DNA of 64,000 bases, taken from contig JAFSMO010000007.1 in the NCBI GenBank assembly GCA_017447865.1, positions 124,001-188,000 of the forward strand. The letters are read 5' to 3'. Within the stretch, counting starts at the first letter, position 1; each line of letters begins with the position of its first letter. This stretch comes from Thermoguttaceae bacterium (GTDB lineage Bacteria > Planctomycetota > Planctomycetia > Pirellulales > Thermoguttaceae). The notes under the pieces are model-generated. The model ran no database searches, was not told where the DNA came from, and saw nothing but the letters and a program-made list of their open reading frames with translations. The position numbers were made by a program, and so were the translations under genes. Positions 1 to 8,038 of the stretch are shown piece by piece.

Positions 1-1318
1 TGATGTTCGAACCTGCGACTTTTTCCGGCTTGGCAGTCGATTCCAGCACCGCGTCGGAAACACCATTAATGGCGCCGGAAATCATCGCGTCCAGGTTTTC
101 GCCGTTTCCCGCGTGGGCCCCGGTGGTCTGACCTCCCGAAACGGATTTTGAATCTTTCGTGACGCTGATTTTCTTTCCATTCTGGTTTGAATTTTCCGGG
201 ACTTTTCCGGCTTTCAGTCCGGCTGCGTTGGCGGCAGGGCCGACTTTTTCGCCAAGACCGGAGCGAATTTCACCCACGGTGTCTCCCGCGCCGCCCTGAG
301 GAGCGTCCAAGGAGGTTTCCCCCCAATTTTGGGCCTGGCCTTCGACTTCGTTCATCCCATCATGTTTTTCCGTTGAAGGAATCGTTCCGTTCCTGGATTC
401 TTCCTTCTCGATGGGCTGGGGGTGGTTCTGTTCCAGTTTTTGGCGGAATTCGGATTTTTGCTTTTGCTTTTTCAGGGCTTCTTCACGAAGGTTGATTTTT
501 TCGAGCTGAGTCATTTCGGCCGACGTCAGTTCAAGCGGACCTTCTTTTACTTCCGTCGTGAGTTTTTCCGCGCCGATGAGTCCTTCTGCGGTCACATTCT
601 GGCCGAATTTCTGGCGGTCCACAAACGATTGGGGGGCCTGCGGTTCTTTTTCGACCATTTCCTGCTCGATTTTTGAAGGGTCAGAGATTTGGATCTCATT
701 GGCCCTGGAGCGCGCTTCCGAAGATTCTTCAGCCGTTTCATCGGCCTGCGATTCCAATTCCTTGTGAGTCCTGGCAGTACGTTCCAGATCATCCTGAAGT
801 TTTTCTTCCGAAATGGCGGCGGCAGCGTCTGGACCCTCGATTTGCGGGCCTTCCGAAACGCGAGGCATGGAATCCGTTGATTCTCCATCCAGAACTTCAT
901 CCCCGGGCATTTCCGAGAAGTAGTAGTCGTTCACGATGAGCGGCGGTTTGGTGTTCAGATTCAGCGCGACTTCCTGATCCTCAAAAATCGGCCGGTTTCC
1001 GACCATGACACAGGCGAACCAGGAGAAAAGGCCGAAATGGATCAGAAGACTACACACGGCACAGAGAACGAGGCCGCGTTTTTCGGAGTCGTGCATGCAG
1101 CCGATGTAAACGAGGAACGTCAAAAGGAGTGTTCCGGCCCCAACCAGTAAAGGAATATTGGTCAAAATGGCTTTCCAGTTCATCCACGCCGCCGCGTTCA
1201 TGGTCGAGCATCCCCAAACGAGCCCGGCGATGCTGACGCCCGTGAGCACAAACAGAACGAGGGCTTCACCACCTGTGATCGTCAGAAAATCTAAAATGGG
1301 TTTAAGGGGATTTTTCAT
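1..1318 (-). CDS. Membrane-anchored protein of unknown function, C-terminus outside window
   Basis: Translating the minus strand from the ATG at 1318 gives an uninterrupted frame of about 439 codons that leaves the window without a stop, so the gene is partial. The N-terminus (about residues 10-100) holds three hydrophobic helices. The rest is a hydrophilic Glu/Gln/Lys-rich region (about residues 150-330, coiled-coil-like) followed by a Gly/Ala/Ser-rich low-complexity stretch. That layout suggests an inner-membrane anchor carrying a long soluble domain. I recognise no family. No clear Shine-Dalgarno precedes the start, which was chosen because the first hydrophobic helix begins about ten residues later. 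The next gene upstream on this strand is the NAGPA-domain gene, about 80 bases away. Confidence 0.8.
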   Translation of the reverse strand, partial: MKNPLKPILDFLTITGGEALVLFVLTGVSIAGLVWGCSTMNAAAWMNWKAILTNIPLLVGAGTLLLTFLVYIGCMHDSEKRGLVLCAVCSLLIHFGLFSWFACVMVGNRPIFEDQEVALNLNTKPPLIVNDYYFSEMPGDEVLDGESTDSMPRVSEGPQIEGPDAAAAISEEKLQDDLERTARTHKELESQADETAEESSEARSRANEIQISDPSKIEQEMVEKEPQAPQSFVDRQKFGQNVTAEGLIGAEKLTTEVKEGPLELTSAEMTQLEKINLREEALKKQKQKSEFRQKLEQNHPQPIEKEESRNGTIPSTEKHDGMNEVEGQAQNWGETSLDAPQGGAGDTVGEIRSGLGEKVGPAANAAGLKAGKVPENSNQNGKKISVTKDSKSVSGGQTTGAHAGNGENLDAMISGAINGVSDAVLESTAKPEKVAGSNI

Positions 1319-1399
1319 GAGTCAAATAAAACGGTGAAAAAGTGGGTGAATGGAAATCCTGGAAACGTGGCGCGGTGGGGCTTCCGTGCATTCAAACGT

Positions 1400-2263
1400 T
1401 TACAGTCGATTGGCGTGAATTCCGATGGCGTTTCCGTTGTGGCGGAGCGTATTCACTGGCCCCTGACCCACCGGACGGTTCAGCACTTTCGGCTGGTTCG
1501 CCGCGTCGCGGATGACCATCGTCGTGGAGCCGCCGCCGTCCAGGTTGAGCGCCTCGTATGCGCCCAGACGCTCGAAAATGGCTCCCAGGTCGTTATACGT
1601 CGCGCCGATACTGAAACCTTCCTGGCGTCCGTCCACGACTACGAAATAAACGGTCTTCCGGTCCGGGGAAATGCCGACCGCGGTCCGCGGATGCCGTGCT
1701 GGAGCGGGGGAATCCACCCGTTTGCCCCCTTCCATGAGGATCTGGTTTCCGGAAACGGCCGTTCGAATGCCGTCAAGCGGGTCACCCGGCTGAACGGTGC
1801 GAATGGAAAAAAGCCCGTCGCCGCGATTCTGGATGAACGACGCGAAACCTTGCTGGGGCGGCGAAACCAGTACGCCGTCTGAAACGACCAGCCCTTTCAG
1901 GTTCGAGGGACCGCGAGTGGTGAGCGTCATGAGGTTAAACGGCGAGTAAAAATTCCCGTTAATGGCGGCCTCCAGGTCGTTTTCCACGAGAAAATCAGGG
2001 GCGGTGCGACGTTCCGTTTCGGCTTCGTTTTCTTTGTAATTTTCGCAGCGGCCGGTCGTCACGAACGAAATGCCGGGGGCCTGCGAGTCAATGCGCAGCA
2101 CGTGCACCTTCAGCAGAGGTTCCGCAACTTCAAAATGCGCATAATCCACGCCCTGAAAAACCGGCGTCCATTGAGGCTCGGGAATTTCCTGCGCGAAAAC
2201 GGTTTGCAGGGAGGCGATCAGAGCAGTGAATAAAAAAAGCGGAAACCAAAAAGCGGGTTTCAT
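1400..2263 (-). CDS. Exported phosphodiester glycosidase (NAGPA-domain) family protein
   Basis: The 287-residue product starts at the ATG at 2263, followed by a clear signal peptide ending near VFAQE. A longer reading from 2365 only adds an implausible hydrophilic extension. The C-terminal half carries the NAGPA-family signature LNLDGGGSTTMV together with a GISPDRKTVYFVVVDGR-type core. In this family (PF09992) the domain removes N-acetylglucosamine from mannose-6-phosphate diesters in animals. Bacterial members are exported proteins linked to exopolysaccharide or cell-wall sugar diesters. The product probably acts in the periplasm or at the surface, on an unknown substrate. The next gene upstream on this strand encodes a small secreted protein about 100 bases away. 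Confidence 0.85.
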   Translation of the reverse strand: MKPAFWFPLFLFTALIASLQTVFAQEIPEPQWTPVFQGVDYAHFEVAEPLLKVHVLRIDSQAPGISFVTTGRCENYKENEAETERRTAPDFLVENDLEAAINGNFYSPFNLMTLTTRGPSNLKGLVVSDGVLVSPPQQGFASFIQNRGDGLFSIRTVQPGDPLDGIRTAVSGNQILMEGGKRVDSPAPARHPRTAVGISPDRKTVYFVVVDGRQEGFSIGATYNDLGAIFERLGAYEALNLDGGGSTTMVIRDAANQPKVLNRPVGQGPVNTLRHNGNAIGIHANRL

Positions 2264-2302
2264 ATTCAATCTCCGCGTTAATTTTGTTTTGTATTGTGTT
2301 GA

Positions 2303-2329
2303 GGGGACGACGCAGAATGCGCCGTCCCC
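2303..2329. repeat. GGGGACGACGC-family palindrome
   Basis: A 27-bp near-perfect palindrome (GGGGACGACGC, loop AGAAT, then GCGCCGTCCCC) lies between two minus-strand genes. It resembles the palindromes at 14731, 14821 and 16601 and may fold as an RNA hairpin in the leader of the downstream glycosidase gene. Confidence 0.6.
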
Positions 2330-2361
2330 AAGGTTAAAACTGGCAAGAAAAAGCCTCAGGA

Positions 2362-2652
2362 TCAATAATAGTATCCCTGTGGCGGCATTGGCGGATAGCT
2401 GTACGGAACCATAGGTGGAGGCGGCAGCTGACCGTTAGGACCGGGAACGTAATACTTTTGGGGCCGGAACTGCGGTGCAACTGCATTCAGCCCACGATTG
2501 GCCATCGGTACGTAGTAGCCATTACGCCACGGCATATACGCCGGCGGAGCGGTAATCGTACGTCCGCCTGGGCCATAATACTGTGCGTTGGCCTGAACCG
2601 TACACAAAGTCAAAATCAATCCTGCGAGCAGGAAAAGCAACACTTGTTTCAT
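2362..2652 (-). CDS. Small secreted Pro/Tyr-rich protein
   Basis: The 96-residue product has a strong Shine-Dalgarno (GGAGGG) five bases before the ATG at 2652, which decides this start over an upstream in-frame Met. A signal peptide of about 23 residues ends at ANAQ. The mature part is rich in Tyr, Pro, Gly and Asn and ends in PPMPPQGYYY. No domain is recognisable. The composition resembles low-complexity exported proteins of the cell envelope. The next gene upstream on the strand encodes a protein of the same type, so the two look like diverged paralogues that may be co-transcribed. Confidence 0.75.
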   Translation of the reverse strand: MKQVLLFLLAGLILTLCTVQANAQYYGPGGRTITAPPAYMPWRNGYYVPMANRGLNAVAPQFRPQKYYVPGPNGQLPPPPMVPYSYPPMPPQGYYY

Positions 2653-2713
2653 GGTTTCCCTCCAAAATCTGCCGGTTTGGATTACAGGCAAAAAAAGTGA
2701 AATCTCTGGTCTC

Positions 2714-3007
2714 TTACCAGGGGCGCGGCGGCGGAACCGGGTGATGCGGTGGCGGCGGGGGTGCCATACGATAACGCGGTGGCGGAACCGGTACTACGGG
2801 ACGGTAATAATACGGTCCCGGAACCGTGTAATAGCCGCCAGGATAGACCACCGCCGGAGCAGGGGCGGGAGCGTAATACGGGGCATAGTACGGCGAGTAG
2901 TAACCCGGCGTTCCAATGCCGACCGAAACGGAAACCCCTGCCTGAGCCCGGCAGCTGAACAAAACCAGCCCCAGAACAACGAGCAGGAAAAGGAAAGTAC
3001 GTTTCAT
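2714..3007 (-). CDS. Small secreted Pro/Tyr/Gly-rich protein
   Basis: The 97-residue product has an excellent Shine-Dalgarno (AGGAGG) and a start at 3007. Residues 1-23 form a signal peptide ending AQAG. The mature chain begins with a short Val/Ser/Gly stretch (VSVSVGIGTPGYY), then runs of Tyr, Pro and Ala (YYAPYYAPAPAPA), and ends in a His/Pro tail (PPPPPHHPVPPPRPW). No enzymatic motif is present. It lies 22 bases downstream of argC on the same strand and just upstream of a similar small gene. A structural envelope or surface role is inferred from composition only. Confidence 0.75.
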   Translation of the reverse strand: MKRTFLFLLVVLGLVLFSCRAQAGVSVSVGIGTPGYYSPYYAPYYAPAPAPAVVYPGGYYTVPGPYYYRPVVPVPPPRYRMAPPPPPHHPVPPPRPW

Positions 3008-3029
3008 GATTTCCTCCTTTGAAATGAAA

Positions 3030-4040
3030 TTAATTCAGCGCAGTATTTTCCGGGTAGCCGAACAGAATGTTGAAGTTCTGAACGGCGGATCCGGATGCGC
3101 CCTTCGTAATGTTATCGATGCAGGAAACCGTCACGATCCGGTCTTTGACGATTCGGGCCGTAACGTTTACGTAATTCGTGAAACGACACTCACGGGTGTT
3201 CGGCAAATGTTCTACGACGCGCACAAACGGTTCATCCTTCCAGTACTCTTCCAGAGCGGCGATGACTTCGTCCTGCGTGTATTCTTTGGTCGGGATGGAG
3301 TAGATCGTCGAAAGGATCCCGCGTTCCATCGGAACCAGGTGCGGCGTGAAGATCACGTCCACCGGCTCCCCGGCGATCTTGCCCAGGACCTGCTCGATTT
3401 CCGGCTGGTGGCGGTGCACGCCGACGCCGTACGCGCTGAACCCTTCGTTCAGCTCGCAGTAAAGCAGATGGGGTTTCAGGCTCTTGCCCGCTCCGGAGGC
3501 GCCGCTTTTCGAGTCGATGATGATCCCGTTCGGGCGGATCATTTTCCTCGCCAGCAGCGGGGCCAGCGCCGCGAACGCCGTCTGCGGGTAGCATCCCGGA
3601 TTGGCGACGAGCTGCGCCCCGACGATCTCCCGGCGGAAAAGTTCCGGGAAGCCGTACGGCACATGCCCGAGACGGTCCGGGTCCGGATGCTTCACGCCGT
3701 ACCACTTCTCGAAAACTTCGGGCGAGTCGAGGCGGTAGTCGGCGCTCAGGTCGATGACTTTGCACCCCAGCGCGAGCAGGGCGGGAATGCGCTCGGCGCT
3801 CGCTTTGTGCGGCAGGCAGCAAAAAACGCAGTCCGCGCGTTCGGCGATTTGTTCGGGCGTCAGATTCTCCAGATGAAGGTCGAGCCGGCCGGTTAGCTGC
3901 GGATGAACCTGCGAAACGTGCAGGTTTTCATCCGAGCGGGTCGTCAGGGCGGTGATCTGAACGTCCGGGTGACGCAAAAGGAGGAGGATCGTTTCCAGGG
4001 CAGTGTAACCAGTTGCTCCCAAAATCGCTACGCGGGTCAT
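3030..4040 (-). CDS. argC: N-acetyl-gamma-glutamyl-phosphate reductase
   Basis: The 336-residue protein matches type 1 ArgC in length and motifs. The N-terminal NADP-binding loop GATGYT is at residues 8-13 and the catalytic cysteine is in NPGCYPQ (Cys150). SKSGASGAGK and the C-terminal NITKGASGSAVQN segment are also typical. It reduces N-acetylglutamyl-5-phosphate to the semialdehyde in cytoplasmic arginine biosynthesis. No other arg gene lies in the window, so the pathway is scattered here. The start follows from the Rossmann strand beginning at residue 3. Upstream is an AT-rich gap ending in a MITE-like repeat. Confidence 0.97.
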   Translation of the reverse strand: MTRVAILGATGYTALETILLLLRHPDVQITALTTRSDENLHVSQVHPQLTGRLDLHLENLTPEQIAERADCVFCCLPHKASAERIPALLALGCKVIDLSADYRLDSPEVFEKWYGVKHPDPDRLGHVPYGFPELFRREIVGAQLVANPGCYPQTAFAALAPLLARKMIRPNGIIIDSKSGASGAGKSLKPHLLYCELNEGFSAYGVGVHRHQPEIEQVLGKIAGEPVDVIFTPHLVPMERGILSTIYSIPTKEYTQDEVIAALEEYWKDEPFVRVVEHLPNTRECRFTNYVNVTARIVKDRIVTVSCIDNITKGASGSAVQNFNILFGYPENTALN

Positions 4041-4223
4041 GGTGTTTTTTCCAATCGGTGAATAAAAAAAGTGGAACTCTATATATTAATGTACGGAGTC
4101 TATACCTCTATTAAACCACAAATAAATATTTTGTCCAGTGTTTCTTGAGAATTTTTGGTAAAATTTTAGGAAAAAAACGAAAAGAGGGGCTTGAAAAGGG
4201 AGGAATTTCCAGTAAAATCGTAT
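4041..4223. other. AT-rich intergenic stretch
   Basis: AT-rich DNA upstream of argC with several TATA-like hexamers on the minus strand, any of which could serve as the argC promoter. No gene or clear structure is visible. Confidence 0.4.
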
Positions 4224-4414
4224 GGAGTGCGGCAATACAGAAGCCGAAGGCTTCATTTGCCGCTTTCACTTAGCGACCTAAAAATATTGTAACGAAAAAT
4301 GTTTTTTCCCGTGGGGAACGTCCAGCTCCCTTCAGCGGCAAAAGCCTCTTCGAGGCTGTATTGCCGCAAGAGAAAGCGGTGAATGTCGCTTGCGCGACTG
4401 TATCACCGCACTCC
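4224..4414 (+). mobile_element. 191-bp MITE-like element with terminal inverted repeats (copy A)
   Basis: The element begins GGAGTGCGGCAATACAG and ends with the reverse complement of GGAGTGCGGTGATACAG, giving 17-bp terminal inverted repeats with two mismatches. Inside, three short palindromes of the type GCGGCAAATGAAGCC / GGCTTCTGTATTGCCGC are arranged head to tail. A second copy of exactly the same length lies inverted at 6440-6630. No transposase is encoded, so it would depend on one supplied in trans, as MITEs or REP-like elements do. Confidence 0.8.
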
Positions 4415-4437
4415 GAAATTCCTGACTCCTAACTACC

Positions 4438-5109
4438 ATGAAGCACTTAACTTTCCTTTTTGCCGTTTTAATTTCCGTCTCTTCCCTTTTTGCGGACGAC
4501 CTGTACAAGCAGTTCCAGCCCGCGAAGACTTCCCGCACACGCGAGGCGACCGAGTGGAGCAACTTCCGGGCGAACGCCACCAACGACGAGACGCTTCCGC
4601 GCGTCCTGCTCATCGGCGACTCCATCGTGGCCGGCTACAATGGAAAAGTGGCCCAAAAACTCAAGGGCAAAATGAACGTTTCGTTCTGGGCCTCCTCCAA
4701 ATGCGTGACCGACCGCGACTACTTCCGTGAGCTGGACCTGGTGCTCGGGGCCGACCAGTACGATGTCATTTCGTTCAATAACGGTCTGCACAGCCTCGGG
4801 ACGGACCGCGCCGAGTGGGAATTCGCTTACACGCAGGCGGTGAAATTCATCCGTGCCAAGTGCCCGAAAGCGAAGCTTTTCCTGACGACCTCCACGCCGC
4901 TGAAGGACCCGAACCTGACGGAGAAGGCGAAGGAACTGAACGTGATCGTCTGGAAGACGGCCGAGGCCGAGAAACTGCCGGTGATCGATCTTTTCAGCCT
5001 GATGGACCCGCTCGACCGGAACGAGTACTGGAGCGACACGTACCACTACCGCGCCCCGGGAATCGAGCTGGAAGCGGCGAAAATCGTGGAAGAAGTGACG
5101 CGCAATTAG
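4438..5109 (+). CDS. Secreted SGNH/GDSL hydrolase
   Basis: The 223-residue protein has a signal peptide (residues 1-19, ending LFADD). The SGNH block I motif LLIGDSIVAGY places the nucleophile at Ser62. A block III-like Asn is in ISFNNGLHS, and the catalytic Asp-His pair is in SDTYHYRAPG (Asp200, His203). SGNH hydrolases of this size are usually carbohydrate O-acetyl esterases or related lipases. In this CAZyme-rich setting an exported deacetylase is the best inference. The start lies 23 bases after a MITE-like element and lacks a visible Shine-Dalgarno. With the next gene it forms a two-gene block bounded by the inverted element pair. Confidence 0.85.
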   Translation: MKHLTFLFAVLISVSSLFADDLYKQFQPAKTSRTREATEWSNFRANATNDETLPRVLLIGDSIVAGYNGKVAQKLKGKMNVSFWASSKCVTDRDYFRELDLVLGADQYDVISFNNGLHSLGTDRAEWEFAYTQAVKFIRAKCPKAKLFLTTSTPLKDPNLTEKAKELNVIVWKTAEAEKLPVIDLFSLMDPLDRNEYWSDTYHYRAPGIELEAAKIVEEVTRN

Positions 5110-5110
5110 A

Positions 5111-5238
5111 AGTTAGGAGTGAGGAGTTAGGAGTGAGGAGTTGCGCTGGCGCGTAACGTTGGCTTCAGAAAGACTTCAACCCATAAAAAGCCGAAGGCTT
5201 TTCCAACTCCTAACTCCTAACTCCTCACTCCTAACTCA
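5111..5238 (+). repeat. Heptamer-armed intergenic repeat, copy 1
   Basis: The left arm is five tandem heptamers (AGTTAGG/AGTGAGG, 5111-5145) and the right arm is the complementary heptamer AACTCCT repeated (5205-5238). Between them is a core of about 60 bp containing GCGTAACGTTGG and the palindrome AAAAGCCGAAGGCTTTT. The same core and arms recur at 7918-8038, 20893-21018 and 21953-22070. The arms make the whole element an inverted repeat. Confidence 0.85.
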
Positions 5239-5253
5239 CAGAAGGAGTACAGC

Positions 5254-6432
5254 ATGATCAACAAAGTAAAGATTTTCCTTGCAGTGATATTAATGGCCGG
5301 TTCCGCAATGGCCCAGGGAATGAACGACTGGGCGCAGGGACCGCAGACGCCGCACGTCTTTTCCATGTCGTGCAAGGTGACGGCCGTCAACGGCGACTTG
5401 GCGACTCCAGAGGGCCGCGCGAAGGCCGTCGAGTGGTGGAAGCGCTACGGCTTCACCAAGCTCTGGATCGAGTCGTACCGCCACGGCGAGTACGTTTCCA
5501 CGGATCGGCTCATCGAGGTCCGCGACGCGTTCCGTGCCGAGGGTTTCGAGGTTTGCGGCATGATCACCCCCACGATGCTGAACGACCCCGCCCCGGGGAA
5601 GAAGGAACCGCAGATGAAGGTCTGCTGGAGCGACCCGAAAGCGCGGGAACGGCTGAAAAACGAGGCGATCCGTGCCGCGAAGATCTTCGACACGATCATC
5701 CTGGACGATTTTCTCTTCTCGTCCTGCGGAGACGGCTGCCCCCGATGCCGCGAGGATAAAGCCCGGCGCGGGATCCAGGACTGGGGCGAGTACCGCCGCA
5801 CGCTGCTTTACGAGGTCTGCGAGCGTGACATTCTGGCCCCGGCAAAGGAAGCGAATCCCAACGTGCATTTCATCATCAAGTACCCGTGCTGGTACCGTGG
5901 CTACGCGGAGCGCGGCTACGACCCGGCGCGGCAGGCGGACCTTTTCGGCGAGTGCTGGATCGGCACCGAGACCCGCGACGCCAACCCGAACCCGCTCCAG
6001 GCCTGCTGGATCATGGCGTGGATGGACGGCCTGACCGGCGGAAAGTGCGGCGGCGGGTGGTACGATGCGCTGGACTGCACCCCGGAGAAATTCATCGAGC
6101 AGGCGTACTACACGATCCTTGGCGGCGCGCGGGAGTCGTTCGTCCACTGCTACGACTACCTGCTTTCGGACGATCCCGGCCGGACGCCGTTCGGCGAGAA
6201 AGCGAGAAGTCCCCGAATTTGTGCGGAGATGTTCGAGCGTGAGGCGGCCAATCTGCGCAAGCTTGCCGACTTCGTGCAGGGCGCCCAGCGCGGCCCGTTC
6301 TCGATGGGCGCAAACGGCGTTTCGACGCACGAGTTCCGCAAGGACGGCAAGCACTACACGGTGCGCGTCAACACGAAATCGGTCCCGGTCGATGGCCTCC
6401 CCCCGCATGGGGTTGAGGTGAAAGAAGAGTGA
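5254..6432 (+). CDS. Secreted TIM-barrel protein, putative glycoside hydrolase
   Basis: The 392-residue protein has a Shine-Dalgarno GAAGGAG seven bases upstream and a signal peptide ending SAMAQG. The remainder looks like a TIM barrel: RYGFTKLWIESYRHGEY, then TIILDDFLFSSCGDGC with paired Asp residues at a strand end, then HFIIKYPCWYRGY and FGECWIGTET. Several cysteines, including a CGDGCPRC cluster, suggest a disulfide or metal site. I cannot assign a GH family. Acidic residues at barrel strand ends fit a retaining glycosidase, but this is inference. It lies downstream of the SGNH esterase, and both are enclosed by the inverted 191-bp elements. Confidence 0.7.
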   Translation: MINKVKIFLAVILMAGSAMAQGMNDWAQGPQTPHVFSMSCKVTAVNGDLATPEGRAKAVEWWKRYGFTKLWIESYRHGEYVSTDRLIEVRDAFRAEGFEVCGMITPTMLNDPAPGKKEPQMKVCWSDPKARERLKNEAIRAAKIFDTIILDDFLFSSCGDGCPRCREDKARRGIQDWGEYRRTLLYEVCERDILAPAKEANPNVHFIIKYPCWYRGYAERGYDPARQADLFGECWIGTETRDANPNPLQACWIMAWMDGLTGGKCGGGWYDALDCTPEKFIEQAYYTILGGARESFVHCYDYLLSDDPGRTPFGEKARSPRICAEMFEREAANLRKLADFVQGAQRGPFSMGANGVSTHEFRKDGKHYTVRVNTKSVPVDGLPPHGVEVKEE

Positions 6433-6439
6433 AGTTTTT

Positions 6440-6630
6440 GGAGTGCGATGATACAGTCGCGCAAGCGACATTCATCGCTTTCCCTTGCGGCAATACAGGA
6501 GCGAAGCGACTTTTGCCGCTGAAGCGGGCTGGACGCTGCCCACGTGAAAATTCGTTTTTGAACGCCCTGTTTTTCGGTCGCTAAGTGAAAGCGGCAAATG
6601 AAGCCTGCGGCTTCTGTATTGCCGCACTCC
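6440..6630 (-). mobile_element. 191-bp MITE-like element (copy B, inverted)
   Basis: Reverse-complementing this segment reproduces the element at 4224-4414 with the same 191-bp length and the same terminal repeats. The three internal palindromes are conserved and only the central about 45 bp diverges. It starts seven bases after the stop of the TIM-barrel gene and ends three bases before the stop codon of holB. Confidence 0.8.
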
Positions 6631-6633
6631 AAA

Positions 6634-7821
6634 TCATGGGTTCGGCTTCAATCCCCACGGCGTGAGAGCCAGCGCGGTGGGGTCGGCGGCATAGATTCGG
6701 ACCAGCTCGTCGAGCCACGCGTCGAGGAGCGTCGGCTGGTGCACGTTGCGCTGGATCAGCTCCAGATAGTCCGACGTTTTCAGCGCCGTGAAGGCCGCCC
6801 CTTCCGCGTCGAACGGCCAGGTTTCTGCCGCACGGGTCAGGATCGGTCGCCACTCTTTTTCCGTCAGCGGGTCGGACGGCGGGTTTCCGGCAAGCCAGAA
6901 CGCGAGGCGGCGGAAGAAGTCGGCTGCCGTCTCGACGATGACCCGCAGCCGGGCGCGGCGTCGGGCCGGCACTTTGCCCACCAGCTCCAACTGCTCGTCG
7001 ATCTCTTTTCCAAGCGCGATCCGGTCGTGGACTCCCGAGGCAAGCCGATCCAGGAACCGGGCGCGGAAGTCCCAGAATCCCTCATCCGCCAGCGCCAGCG
7101 CTTCCTGCACGCTTCCGCCCGAGGCCGAGGCCGCCAGCGGGATCAGGTCTTCCGACAGAATATTCGCAGCGTCCGCCTTTTTCGGCGTCTTTTTCTTCCC
7201 CAGCGTCTGCGAGACCGACTCGGCCAGAGCGAGCTGCTCCGCGCGTCTCTCCCGCAGGATTTCTTCCACCACGTCCGTTTCGAGCGGCTTGAACCGGATG
7301 ATCTGGCACCGCGAGCGGATCGTCGGAAGCTGACGCGACGCGGTGGTCCCCAGCAGGATCAGCACGGAGTTCTTCGGCGGCTCCTCGAGCGTTTTCAGCA
7401 TGGAGTTCGCGCCCTCAATATTCAGAAAGTCCGCGTCGTCGATGATGGCAATTTTGCGCTTTTCGTAGATCGGTTTTTTGGCCAGCTCCGCACACAGGCC
7501 GACCTGCCGCCGGGCTTCCTTGGGGCCGATGAACAGGTCGATCGGGATGAACGCGCGGTCCTCCGGTTTGGAAACCCTCAGAAGGTCCGGGTGCGTCCCG
7601 GCGAGCATCTGGCGGCACGACTCGCATTTCCCGCACGGCTCCATCAGCCCCGGGTCGTTTCGTGTGCAGAGGAGCGTCATGGCGAGGCGTTCTGCGAACA
7701 TACGCTTCCCGATCCCGGCGGGCCCGAGGAAGAGGAACGTGGACGCGATCCTCCCCTGACGGATGGCCCGCTGGAAGCGTGAAACGATTTCGTCGTGACC
7801 GTGAATGCCGAACCAAGTCAT
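6634..7821 (-). CDS. holB: DNA polymerase III delta-prime subunit (clamp loader)
   Basis: The 395-residue protein carries the DnaX/HolB AAA+ features. Walker A GPAGIGKR is at 33-40 and a zinc-binding set is at Cys52, Cys63, Cys66 and Cys69. IAIIDDAD is at 124-131, MLKTLEEPP follows, and the sensor SRC motif is at 170-172. It works in the cytoplasmic clamp-loader complex that opens the sliding clamp at replication forks. It lacks the usual neighbour tmk. The start codon (7821) lies only four bases from an array of heptamer repeats, so no Shine-Dalgarno is present. Its stop lies three bases from a MITE-like element, so repeats crowd both ends. Confidence 0.92.
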   Translation of the reverse strand: MTWFGIHGHDEIVSRFQRAIRQGRIASTFLFLGPAGIGKRMFAERLAMTLLCTRNDPGLMEPCGKCESCRQMLAGTHPDLLRVSKPEDRAFIPIDLFIGPKEARRQVGLCAELAKKPIYEKRKIAIIDDADFLNIEGANSMLKTLEEPPKNSVLILLGTTASRQLPTIRSRCQIIRFKPLETDVVEEILRERRAEQLALAESVSQTLGKKKTPKKADAANILSEDLIPLAASASGGSVQEALALADEGFWDFRARFLDRLASGVHDRIALGKEIDEQLELVGKVPARRRARLRVIVETAADFFRRLAFWLAGNPPSDPLTEKEWRPILTRAAETWPFDAEGAAFTALKTSDYLELIQRNVHQPTLLDAWLDELVRIYAADPTALALTPWGLKPNP

Positions 7822-7825
7822 TTTG

Positions 7826-7860
7826 AGTTAGGAGTTAGGAGTGAGGAGTTAGGAGTTGAG
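7826..7860 (+). repeat. Heptamer array next to holB start
   Basis: Five tandem heptamers (AGTTAGG, AGTTAGG, AGTGAGG, AGTTAGG, AGTTGAG) fill the position where the holB ribosome-binding site would be expected on the minus strand. Confidence 0.85.
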
Positions 7861-7861
7861 A

Positions 7862-7907
7862 GGCGGTAATGGAGGCCGAAGGCCGGAATTACGCGCGGTT
7901 GGGAGGC
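7862..7907. repeat. GGCGGTAATGGAGGCC-family palindrome
   Basis: A short palindromic unit (GGCGGTAATGGAGGCC, then GGCCGGAATTACGCG) sits between two heptamer arrays. Related units are at 16701-16745 and, in several copies, at 17850-18072. Confidence 0.7.
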
Positions 7908-7917
7908 GATTGGGAAG

Positions 7918-8038
7918 AGTTAGGAATTAGGAGTTAGGAGTGAGGAGTTGAAAAAGCCTTCGGCTTTTGAAGGTGAAGCTCTTTCTGAAACCAACGTTAC
8001 GCGTCAGCGCAACTCCTAACTCCTCACTCCTAACTCCT
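7918..8038 (-). repeat. Heptamer-armed intergenic repeat, copy 2
   Basis: The same core and heptamer arms as at 5111-5238, in the opposite orientation. The right arm runs into the 3' end of purE: the purE stop codon (8030-8032) and the last three sense codons lie at or in the heptamers. Confidence 0.85.

Noticed and set aside
4224..6630. Composite transposon with a transposase
   Set aside because: Neither enclosed gene nor the elements encode a transposase, so only a MITE-like call is supported.
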